From positions 1 to 7,992 of the forward strand of contig JBNJEF010000031.1 in NCBI GenBank assembly GCA_051745565.1: a stretch of 7,992 nucleotides of DNA. The letters run 5' to 3'. The translations under genes and the position numbers were made by a program. Source of the DNA: SKVL01 sp051745565. Its GTDB lineage: Bacteria; Patescibacteriota; Minisyncoccia; Phycocordibacterales; CSBR16-193. Position 1 is the first letter of the stretch. Each line of letters begins with the position of its first letter. This document shows positions 1-5,451 of the stretch, in pieces. Under the pieces are notes generated by a model, which saw only the letters and a list, made by a program, of their open reading frames with translations, was not told the DNA's origin and ran no database searches.

Positions 1-1
1 C

Positions 2-58
2 CAAAAGATCGTAACTGTTTTCTCGGACAGAGGAGAAAGGTATCTGGATAAAAAGTAA
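2..58 (+). CDS. Cysteine synthase / PLP-dependent beta-family enzyme, C-terminal end (partial)
   Basis: Only the last 18 codons lie in the window, in frame from base 2 and ending at the TAA at 56-58. The visible peptide reads KIVTVFSDRGERYLDKK, which fits the C-terminal strand of O-acetylserine sulfhydrylases and cystathionine beta-synthase relatives; the family shows a D-x-G-E/D-R-Y-L pattern shortly before the C-terminus. The enzyme family uses pyridoxal phosphate to make cysteine from an activated serine and sulfide in the cytoplasm. CysK, CysM and CBS-like members cannot be told apart from this tail, and the protein ends very soon after the motif. The call rests on one short motif and could be wrong. 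Confidence 0.6.
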   Translation, partial: QKIVTVFSDRGERYLDKK

Positions 59-298
59 AAAGATACTGAATTTACTTTTACCTACAATAACTTTCTGATA
101 AAGAAAAATTATTCCGGTTCTTAAATACCCCGGAAAAGCTAATGACGTAATAAAACCCGATTAAATTAGAAATGGTGTTCGCTTAATTATAGCACCTTCT
201 TGCCTGTGGTCTCTTTAGTTTTTCCGGAAATCCACTTTTATTAAAATTAGATCTTCTTTTTTTCTGATATAATAAAAACAAAATAAGCAGAGTAATTA
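59..298. other. Intergenic region upstream of the hydrogenase pair
   Basis: No convincing open reading frame or structural RNA was found here. It contains short inverted repeats. TTCCGG at 112-117 pairs with CCGGAA at 130-135. GGTGTT at 174-179 can pair with AGCACC at 191-196 (one G-T pair) and is followed by TTCTT. TTTCCGGAAA at 221-230 is a perfect 10-bp palindrome about 35 bases upstream of the promoter -10. The 174-196 hairpin could end the cysteine-synthase transcript and the 221-230 palindrome could be an operator, but both are weak by eye. Confidence 0.35.
265..273 (+). promoter_or_regulatory. Extended -10 promoter for the diaphorase-hydrogenase pair
   Basis: TG at 265-266, one base, then a perfect TATAAT at 268-273. 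No good -35 hexamer sits 16-18 bases upstream, which is usual for extended -10 promoters. Transcription would start near 280, leaving a leader of about 20 bases before the ATG at 299. GCAGAG at 287-292 is only a poor ribosome binding site. Confidence 0.55.
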
Positions 299-1300
299 AT
301 GAGTGAGGACATCGTTAAAAAAATAGAAGAGGCCGGATTAATCGGACGAGGAGGAGCGGGATACCCTACCGCCAAAAAATGGAAAGAGGTGGCTTCAATG
401 GAAGCTGATAGAAAGTATGTTATATGCAATGCCAGCGAAGGTGAGATCGGGCTTTTTAAAGATATCTTCATACTGGATAATTATCCGGAAATGGTCGTAA
501 AGGGAATGATATTGGCTCTTGATTATTTAGGTAGCAAAGAGGCCCTCTTTAATATAAATCAAAAGTACTACGGCCGAGCCGGACAGGAGCTCTATGATAT
601 AGTTAATAACTATAATCACAACGGTTACTACATCGGCTTCTACATCAAAAAACCCAACTACATAGGAGGAGAAGAGACCGCTCTTCTTAACGCCATTGAA
701 GGAGAAAGAACGGAACCGAGAATGAAACCCCCCTACCCCTCGGAAGAAGGACTGTTCGGTAAACCGACGATCATCAATAATGTTGAAACCTTCTATAACG
801 TGGCTCTCGTTGACGAGGGCTCGTTTGAGAACAAAAGGTTCTACTCCATATCCGGAGAAGTTAAAAATCCCGGTGTCTATCGCCTTCCGGCCGACTGGGA
901 AATTGAAAAAGTCCTTCAAGAAACCGACAACTATCCCGATTTTGAGTTTTTTGCTCAAATAGGAGGAAGTGCCTCCGGAGAGGTTTTAAATCAAGAACAG
1001 CTAAAAGAGCGAAAAATGAGTGGAGCCGGAGGGTTGGAAGTTTATAACATAAAAAGAGACCCCAAGGACCTGCTTGAACGCTGGTTTGATTTCTACCGGA
1101 AAGAGAGTTGTGGGAAATGTACCCCTTGCCGTATGGGGTCACACCAATTATTCAGACTACTGCAGAAAAACGATGAAATACCTTGGAAAGACATCTTCAA
1201 GTTATTGGAAGCAACCGAGAGTACCTCTTTTTGCGGTTTGGGAAGATCAATAAGCGTACCCGTTCTATCTTATTATTCAAACGTTCTAAAAGAAAAATGA
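299..1300 (+). CDS. NuoF/HydB-like NADH-binding diaphorase subunit of the hydrogenase (short form)
   Basis: This 333-aa protein belongs to the NuoF / HydB family (51-kDa subunit of complex I). The family binds FMN, takes hydride from NAD(P)H and passes electrons to a [4Fe-4S] cluster. Visible motifs are GRGGAGYPT (16-24, FMN/NADH glycine loop), CNASEGEIGLFKD (43-55), YIGGEETALLNAIEG (121-135), GKPTIINNVET (154-164), an SLBB-like stretch (about 184-230) and the N3 cluster ligands C271, C274, C277 and C312. E. coli NuoF has about 445 residues and bacterial HydB about 600. This protein starts right at the glycine loop, lacks the usual leader of about 50 residues and the thioredoxin-like [2Fe-2S] domain of HydB, and stops after N3 with no terminal ferredoxin domain. 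The GAG-x-YIC stretch of relatives is KKP-x-YIG here. Its TGA overlaps the hydrogenase ATG, so the two are co-translated and the partner is almost certainly that enzyme. Confidence 0.9.
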   Translation: MSEDIVKKIEEAGLIGRGGAGYPTAKKWKEVASMEADRKYVICNASEGEIGLFKDIFILDNYPEMVVKGMILALDYLGSKEALFNINQKYYGRAGQELYDIVNNYNHNGYYIGFYIKKPNYIGGEETALLNAIEGERTEPRMKPPYPSEEGLFGKPTIINNVETFYNVALVDEGSFENKRFYSISGEVKNPGVYRLPADWEIEKVLQETDNYPDFEFFAQIGGSASGEVLNQEQLKERKMSGAGGLEVYNIKRDPKDLLERWFDFYRKESCGKCTPCRMGSHQLFRLLQKNDEIPWKDIFKLLEATESTSFCGLGRSISVPVLSYYSNVLKEK

Positions 1301-3003
1301 AAGAAATTAAAGTTCACATAGACGGAAAAGAGTGTTCCGCCTCGCCTAAAGAGAGTATTCTTCAAGTGGCCATTAGAAATGGAATAGATATACCCCACTT
1401 CTGTCATCATGATGACCTTCCAACAGAATCACGTTGCCGGACGTGTCTTGTTGAGGTGGAAAAGAGCGGAAAAGTAACCACTTCTTGTGACCTTAAAGCG
1501 AAAAAGGGTCTTTCCGTAAAAACAGACACCTCTGAAGTTGAAAAACTCAGAAAGACCAACCTGGAATTACTATTGGCGGGTCATAAAAAGAACTGTCCCA
1601 AGTGCCAAAAAGGACTTTACTGTAAAGTCGCGGAGAAAATGGATAAATACGGTGTATCTGGAAATGAATATGAAAGACCGGAAATAGACGCCGATGTATA
1701 TAAAATGTGCAGAGCGGCAGAAATAGATCCTCAATTATGCATCGCCTGTAACAAATGCGTGGAGATCTGTGAAAAGATAGGAGTGGGATTCCTTAAGATG
1801 GAAGGTAAGGGCAATCAAACTCATGCGGGGCACACCCAAAAACTGGAAACCTCCTGTATATACTGCGGACAGTGTACCGTTCACTGTCCCGTTGGAGCGG
1901 TACGTGAGATAACTCAGATAGAAGAAGTTGAAAAAGCTTTAAACGACAAGGAAAAAGTGGTGGTTGCTCAGATGGCCCCGTCAGTCAGAACCAGCATTGG
2001 CGAAGAATTCGGTATGCCTGTTGGTACGAATTTGACCGCACAGGCATATACGGCATTCAGAGAACTGGGCTTTGATAAAGTTTTTGACGTTAATATGGGT
2101 GCCGACATTACCACCATAGTTGAAGCGGAAGAGTTGATTGAAAGAATAAAAGAGAACAGAGATCTGCCCATGTTCACTTCCTGCTGTCCCGCTTGGGTTA
2201 AATTCATGGAACTGCATTATCGGGATATGCTTGATCACCTAACCACCGCCCGCTCCCCTCAGATACACGCCGGAGCTATATATAAAACGTGGTGGGCCGA
2301 AAAAGAGAAAATTGATCCAAAAAATATAGTAGTGGTATCTTTTATGCCCTGCACATCAAAAAAATACGAGGCCTCTTTGCAGAAATTAAAAATAGACGGG
2401 ATGTTACCGGTAGATCACGTTTTAACCACTCGCGAATTCGCGGTTTTACTTAAGAAGTACGATATTAATTTACCCGAACTGGAGCCCGGAGAGGTTGATA
2501 CTCAAGGAGAGTATACCGGAGCCGCGGCGATCTATGGAGCATCAGGTGGTGTAATGGAATCCGCTTTGCGAACCGCTTGCTTTAAGTTGACCGGAGAAGA
2601 TATGGGTAGACTTGAATTTGAGGAAGTAAGGGGTATGAAAGGAATAAAGAAGGCGGAGATCACTATCGGAGATAAAAAATTAAAAGTGGCGGTTGTCTCT
2701 ACTGTTCGAAATGCCAGAAAAATACTTGAAGAAGTAAAGAAAGATAACTCGGCCTATGATTACGTAGAAGTAATGGCCTGTCCCGGAGGATGTATCGGCG
2801 GTGGAGGGCAGCCAATTCCCACAACTTTTGAGATGGTCAAAAAGAGAATAGATTCCTTGTATAAAATAGATACGGAAACGGAAATAAGAAAAGCTCATCA
2901 AAATCCGGTGGTCAAAGATATTTTTGATAATTACCTTAATAACCTACCTGAAGAAAGAAGAAAGAAAATACTGGAAACCGGCTACCTTCAGATCAAAAAG
3001 TAG
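1297..3003 (+). CDS. hydA: [FeFe] hydrogenase catalytic subunit, group A, CpI-like domain layout
   Basis: This 568-aa protein reversibly reduces protons to H2 at an H-cluster. In order it has a plant-type [2Fe-2S] domain (C36, C47, C50, C64), a His-Cys3 [4Fe-4S] site (H96, C100, C103, C109), two ferredoxin clusters (C148/C151/C154/C158 and C187/C190/C193/C197), and the catalytic domain. All three signatures are intact: TSCCPAW (294-300), MPCTSKKYE (350-358) and EVMACPGGCIGGGGQP (491-506). These give H-cluster ligands C297, C352, C495 and C499, with C296 as the likely proton-relay cysteine. Size and order match Clostridium pasteurianum CpI (574 aa). No twin-arginine or other signal peptide is present, so it is cytoplasmic. 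The start is the ATG overlapping the preceding TGA; the frame is open upstream to 1183, but those 38 residues overlap the diaphorase gene and precede the domain start. The NuoF-like neighbour suggests an NAD(P)H-linked, possibly bifurcating (A3-like) enzyme. Maturases are not in the window. Confidence 0.97.
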   Translation: MKEIKVHIDGKECSASPKESILQVAIRNGIDIPHFCHHDDLPTESRCRTCLVEVEKSGKVTTSCDLKAKKGLSVKTDTSEVEKLRKTNLELLLAGHKKNCPKCQKGLYCKVAEKMDKYGVSGNEYERPEIDADVYKMCRAAEIDPQLCIACNKCVEICEKIGVGFLKMEGKGNQTHAGHTQKLETSCIYCGQCTVHCPVGAVREITQIEEVEKALNDKEKVVVAQMAPSVRTSIGEEFGMPVGTNLTAQAYTAFRELGFDKVFDVNMGADITTIVEAEELIERIKENRDLPMFTSCCPAWVKFMELHYRDMLDHLTTARSPQIHAGAIYKTWWAEKEKIDPKNIVVVSFMPCTSKKYEASLQKLKIDGMLPVDHVLTTREFAVLLKKYDINLPELEPGEVDTQGEYTGAAAIYGASGGVMESALRTACFKLTGEDMGRLEFEEVRGMKGIKKAEITIGDKKLKVAVVSTVRNARKILEEVKKDNSAYDYVEVMACPGGCIGGGGQPIPTTFEMVKKRIDSLYKIDTETEIRKAHQNPVVKDIFDNYLNNLPEERRKKILETGYLQIKK

Positions 3004-3011
3004 ATCTATCT

Positions 3012-3482
3012 TTAATTAAGCATCCAGATAGCGTAATTAAGGTAAGCGGCGAAGCTGGCCCAAAGAATGTATGGAACAAGGAGCCAGCCGGTGATCTTGG
3101 AGATCCTGAAAAAGATGAATATATTGAGAGCTATCAACAGCCACAGAAGAATTATCCATACAAATCCCCAGAAAGGACTCTGCATGCCAAAGAAAATAAC
3201 GGACCAAAGAGTATTGAATACCAGCTGAATAACAAAAACGACTGAAGCTATCTTTACGTCCTTCCTTTCCATTCCTTTATTCCAAACCAAAAAGAAAGCT
3301 ATTCCCATAAGAACAAAAATGGTGGTCCAAACGGGAGCAAAGATCCAGTTTGGAGGAGCCAGTTCGGGTTTTGAGAGCCCCTCATACCAGGTTGAAATAT
3401 TGGGCGTGGTGAAAAAAGACCCAATGAGCCCCGCCGTTTGTGGAAGCCCTAAAGCTATCAGGAGTTTCAAGTACCTATTCAT
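3012..3482 (-). CDS. tspO: TspO/MBR family membrane protein
   Basis: This 156-aa protein has about five hydrophobic helices (near residues 5-23, 47-67, 78-99, 103-125 and 131-154), the normal size and topology for TspO, the bacterial relative of the mitochondrial benzodiazepine receptor. Family motifs are clear: WYEGLSKPELAPPNWIFAPVW (32-52), the FNxxWSxxFF block at 89-98, and PYILWASFAAYLNYAIW (137-153). Known members bind porphyrins and related ligands and have been linked to oxygen or stress responses, but the job in this organism is unknown. It is the last gene of a three-gene minus-strand cluster, 15 bases after the preceding stop. It converges on the hydrogenase gene with only 8 bases between stop codons. 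No Shine-Dalgarno sequence precedes its ATG. Confidence 0.92.
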   Translation of the reverse strand: MNRYLKLLIALGLPQTAGLIGSFFTTPNISTWYEGLSKPELAPPNWIFAPVWTTIFVLMGIAFFLVWNKGMERKDVKIASVVFVIQLVFNTLWSVIFFGMQSPFWGFVWIILLWLLIALNIFIFFRISKITGWLLVPYILWASFAAYLNYAIWMLN

Positions 3483-3497
3483 ATTTAAACAATGATA

Positions 3498-3848
3498 CTA
3501 ACTTCTTTCTTTGCGAATCATATTCCAATGATACAGATAAAGAGGTAAACCAACTATTATCATCGCAAGCGCCTCAGCGGCCTTTCTCTGCCTTCTCGCA
3601 GTTCTCTCTTTCTCCAAATACTCGGCACGTTCTTCCTCCATTCTCTTTTCCTCTTCGGGGTCAACCTCGCTTTCACTTTCAGGATCAGGCATTTTTTGTG
3701 TAGGATATACATTAACCTCATCGGCTTCGGTGAAAACCCAAGTGGTCAAACCCAGATTAATAAGCTGAACGCTTCCAATAATGACCAAAACCAACCCGAC
3801 TAAAGAGAAGAGATAAAGATAGACCAATCTAAGTTTTATTTCTTTCAT
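3498..3848 (-). CDS. Small two-helix membrane protein with a charged linker (possibly DUF5671-like)
   Basis: This 116-aa protein has a first hydrophobic helix at about 9-34 (LYLFSLVGLVLVIIGSVQLI), a highly charged linker at about 52-90 that is likely helical or coiled-coil (runs of Glu followed by Arg/Lys), and a second helix at about 92-108 ending in LPLYLYHWNMIRKE. The pattern of a YLYLFSLVG-type start and a GLPLYLYHW end recalls the DUF5671 family from memory, but I could not test this. It lies 11 bases downstream of the ECF-S-like gene and 15 bases upstream of tspO, so all three probably share a transcript. With both helices spanning the membrane, the linker would sit on one side and could bind a partner. 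Function is unknown. Confidence 0.72.
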   Translation of the reverse strand: MKEIKLRLVYLYLFSLVGLVLVIIGSVQLINLGLTTWVFTEADEVNVYPTQKMPDPESESEVDPEEEKRMEEERAEYLEKERTARRQRKAAEALAMIIVGLPLYLYHWNMIRKERS

Positions 3849-3859
3849 ACTATTTTAAT

Positions 3860-4375
3860 TTATATCTTTTTTATGGCTTTTAAAATGAATACAGCTATGA
3901 CTCCTCCTGTAAGAGCGGTTAAGAGCTGGGGCCAGCTCATCATATTGGCAACAGAGGCAGCCGCTTCATTTTTTAAAAGTAAATTGATAACCACGTAACC
4001 GGAAGCGTAGAGGAAAAGGAATTTTACAAAGGAAGCTGACAGAATGCCGAAGAGAAGCTTTTTGTCTTTGAAATAACTGAAAATTAAGACAAGGATTATA
4101 TTGCCTCCTATGATAAATGGGACCATTGGAGCCAAAACCGCAGGCAAAAAGCCCATAGTTAAAGCCAAAATACTCGGAACCACGGCAACCAGAACAGCCC
4201 CTCCAACACCTATTAAATAAGCAGCGAGAAAAAGAGTGGCGTTTACAATTGAGCCGGTTATTAACTGTACTCCTATAAATGGTGCCAATATCGCCGCGGA
4301 AACAAGAGCGGAAAAATAAAAGGTTTCTGCAAATAAAGGATTTTTTAAAGCAATAGCTTTTACTTTTTCTTTCAT
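3860..4375 (-). CDS. Six-helix membrane protein, ECF-transporter S-component-like
   Basis: This 171-aa, very hydrophobic protein has about six membrane helices (near 20-38, 43-60, 61-79, 83-101, 107-133 and 148-168). Size, helix count and small-residue-rich helices resemble substrate-binding S components of energy-coupling factor transporters, which bind a vitamin or metal and work with a shared EcfA/A'/T module. Conserved-looking stretches are GSIVNATLFLAAYLIG (41-56), FLPAVLAPMVPFIIGGN (76-92) and MMSWPQLLTALTGG (145-158). No ECF ATPase or EcfT gene is in the window. As the first gene of the minus-strand cluster, 25 bases after its likely transcription start, it leads the two-helix protein and TspO. 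A substrate cannot be named. The protein could instead be an unrelated helical-bundle family, so the ECF link is moderate at best. Confidence 0.68.
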   Translation of the reverse strand: MKEKVKAIALKNPLFAETFYFSALVSAAILAPFIGVQLITGSIVNATLFLAAYLIGVGGAVLVAVVPSILALTMGFLPAVLAPMVPFIIGGNIILVLIFSYFKDKKLLFGILSASFVKFLFLYASGYVVINLLLKNEAAASVANMMSWPQLLTALTGGVIAVFILKAIKKI

Positions 4376-4406
4376 AATGAGGTCTAATATTTTAATAACT
4401 TCTTTT

Positions 4407-4435
4407 ATTATAACCCATTTACTCTTTTTTATCTA
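4407..4435 (-). promoter_or_regulatory. Sigma70-type promoter for the ECF-S-like / two-helix / tspO cluster
   Basis: On the minus strand a perfect TATAAT (4412 to 4407) follows TAGATA (4435 to 4430, four of six matches to TTGACA) with a 17-base spacer. Transcription would start near 4400, about 25 bases before the ATG at 4375. It sits in the 69-base gap after galU, so the cluster can be transcribed independently of galU. Confidence 0.55.
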
Positions 4436-4444
4436 AAACAAATT

Positions 4445-5311
4445 TTACCTAAAACGCTTCTTGAGGTAGGAGCTCAGTTCCTTTTTTATTTCCGGATGTT
4501 TTAAGCCCAACTCAATCTGAGCCATAACGAATTCAAATTTACTCCCGCAATCATAACGAACTCCATCAAAAGCTCGGGCATAAAGTGATCCTCCTTTTGA
4601 TATGTAGGTAATAAAAGCATCGGCAAGTCTTATCTCCCCTCCTTTCCCCGGTTTTTGAGTTTTGAGAATATTTAATATCTCTGGCGTTATTACATAACGA
4701 CCAACCACCGCTTCGGTTGTCGGTGCCTCTTTTGGTTCAGGTTTCTCAATAAAATTATTAACAAGCCACTCCTTTTTATTCTTCTTTTCCCCGTCTATAA
4801 CTCCATATTGGGAAACTTTATTCTTAGCCACCTTCTGTACAGCCAAAACCGGTGCATTAAGACGCTCGTATGTTTCAATAAGCTCTCCTATTGCCGAACG
4901 GTTCATATCAATGATGTCATCCCCGAAAAGTACGGCAACCGGCTCATCCCCGAGAAGTGGAGCGGCGCTCAGTAGCGCGTGCCCGTCTCCTTTGGGTTCG
5001 TTCTGTCTGACAAAAGCAAAATCAGCGAGACTCTCAACAGATTTTATTTTATCCAGAAGTTCTTTTTTATCTTTCTGGCGAAGTCGGTATTCCAATTCAA
5101 AATTCCTATCAAAATGATCCTCTATGGCTCTTTTACCCAGTGATGTTACAAATATTATGGACTCTATACCGGCGGAGACCGCCTCCTCTACTATGTACTG
5201 TATAACCGGCTTATCAACGACCGGAAGCATCTCTTTAGGCTGAGCTTTGGTTGCCGGTAAAAATCTGGTTCCCATACCGGCTACGGGAATAATAGCCTTT
5301 TTTATTTTCAT
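4445..5311 (-). CDS. galU: UTP-glucose-1-phosphate uridylyltransferase
   Basis: This 288-aa cytoplasmic enzyme makes UDP-glucose from UTP and glucose-1-phosphate for glycans and cell-envelope sugars. The nucleotidyltransferase fold shows the signature AGMGTRFLPATKAQPKEMLP (11-30), then VVDKPVIQYIVEEA (31-44), QNEPKGDGHALL (103-114), the metal-binding LFGDDI (128-133), NFIEKP (186-191), GRYVITPEI (204-212), GGEIRLADA (224-232) and YDCGSKFEF (253-261). Length matches bacterial GalU (about 290-300 aa). The frame is open 18 codons further upstream to 5365, but the ATG at 5311 starts exactly at the family's usual MxIKKAIIPVAG and is preferred. QNEPKGDGHALL has Asp where many relatives have Gly, a minor change. 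GalU and thymidylyltransferases share this fold, but the PATKxxPKEMLP and GRYVITPEI motifs favour GalU. Confidence 0.94.
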   Translation of the reverse strand: MKIKKAIIPVAGMGTRFLPATKAQPKEMLPVVDKPVIQYIVEEAVSAGIESIIFVTSLGKRAIEDHFDRNFELEYRLRQKDKKELLDKIKSVESLADFAFVRQNEPKGDGHALLSAAPLLGDEPVAVLFGDDIIDMNRSAIGELIETYERLNAPVLAVQKVAKNKVSQYGVIDGEKKNKKEWLVNNFIEKPEPKEAPTTEAVVGRYVITPEILNILKTQKPGKGGEIRLADAFITYISKGGSLYARAFDGVRYDCGSKFEFVMAQIELGLKHPEIKKELSSYLKKRFR

Positions 5312-5332
5312 ATAAATAAATACTAACCGGAA

Positions 5333-5341
5333 AAAATAACA
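5333..5341 (-). promoter_or_regulatory. Possible extended -10 for galU
   Basis: On the minus strand TG, one base, then TATTTT, ending about 21 bases before the galU ATG. No clear -35 hexamer is visible. In such AT-rich sequence this match could be chance. Confidence 0.25.
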
Positions 5342-5363
5342 TCGGAAAGAGTAAGTAATTAAC

Positions 5364-5416
5364 ACCCTGAAAATGAAAATAGGGTTATAATGAAAAATAA
5401 CCCGATCTTTCAGGGT
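5364..5416. repeat. Nested inverted repeat in the galU / L,D-transpeptidase divergent region
   Basis: ACCCTGAAA (5364-5372) and TTTCAGGGT (5408-5416) are perfect 9-base inverted arms. Inside them GGGTTAT (5382-5388) and ATAACCC (5397-5403) form a second perfect 7-base stem with an 8-base loop. The whole can fold as an outer stem enclosing an inner hairpin, with 9 and 4 unpaired bases between them. It lacks a following T-run, so it is not a typical intrinsic terminator. It may be a divergent-promoter operator, a leader-RNA structure or a small repeat element. Confidence 0.6.
5386..5391 (+). promoter_or_regulatory. Possible -10 box for the L,D-transpeptidase gene
   Basis: A perfect TATAAT lies within the inner hairpin of the nested inverted repeat, 60 bases upstream of the ATG at 5452. 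The best -35-like hexamer, TTAACA (5359-5364), is 21 bases away, longer than normal, so promoter strength is doubtful without an activator. Confidence 0.35.
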
Positions 5417-5451
5417 AAGTTTTCGGTAACACTTAAAACTTCCGACTAATT

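Noticed and set aside
55..81. Hairpin GTAAAAAG / CTTTTAC after the cysteine synthase stop
   Set aside because: The stem is almost all A-T with a bulge and lacks a T-run, so it is too weak to call a terminator.
527..958. Minus-strand 143-codon open frame inside the NuoF-like gene
   Set aside because: It is antisense to a gene with clear family motifs and has no recognisable domain.
1183..1296. 38-residue N-terminal extension of the hydrogenase frame
   Set aside because: It lies wholly within the 3' end of the NuoF-like gene, has no domain similarity, and the ATG at 1297 with a 4-base overlap starts exactly where the [2Fe-2S] domain begins.
1298..1300. Possible recoded TGA (Gly) as in Gracilibacteria
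   Set aside because: Reading through TGA adds only seven residues before TAG, no other gene has an in-frame TGA, and the family C-terminus fits here.
3440..3703. Plus-strand 87-codon open frame across the tspO and two-helix protein genes
   Set aside because: Ser/Phe/Pro-rich, low-complexity product antisense to two better-supported genes.
5312..5365. 18-residue N-terminal extension of galU
   Set aside because: GalU proteins begin at MxIKKAIIPVAG; the extension is hydrophobic, not family-like, and overlaps the possible promoter and an arm of the inverted repeat.
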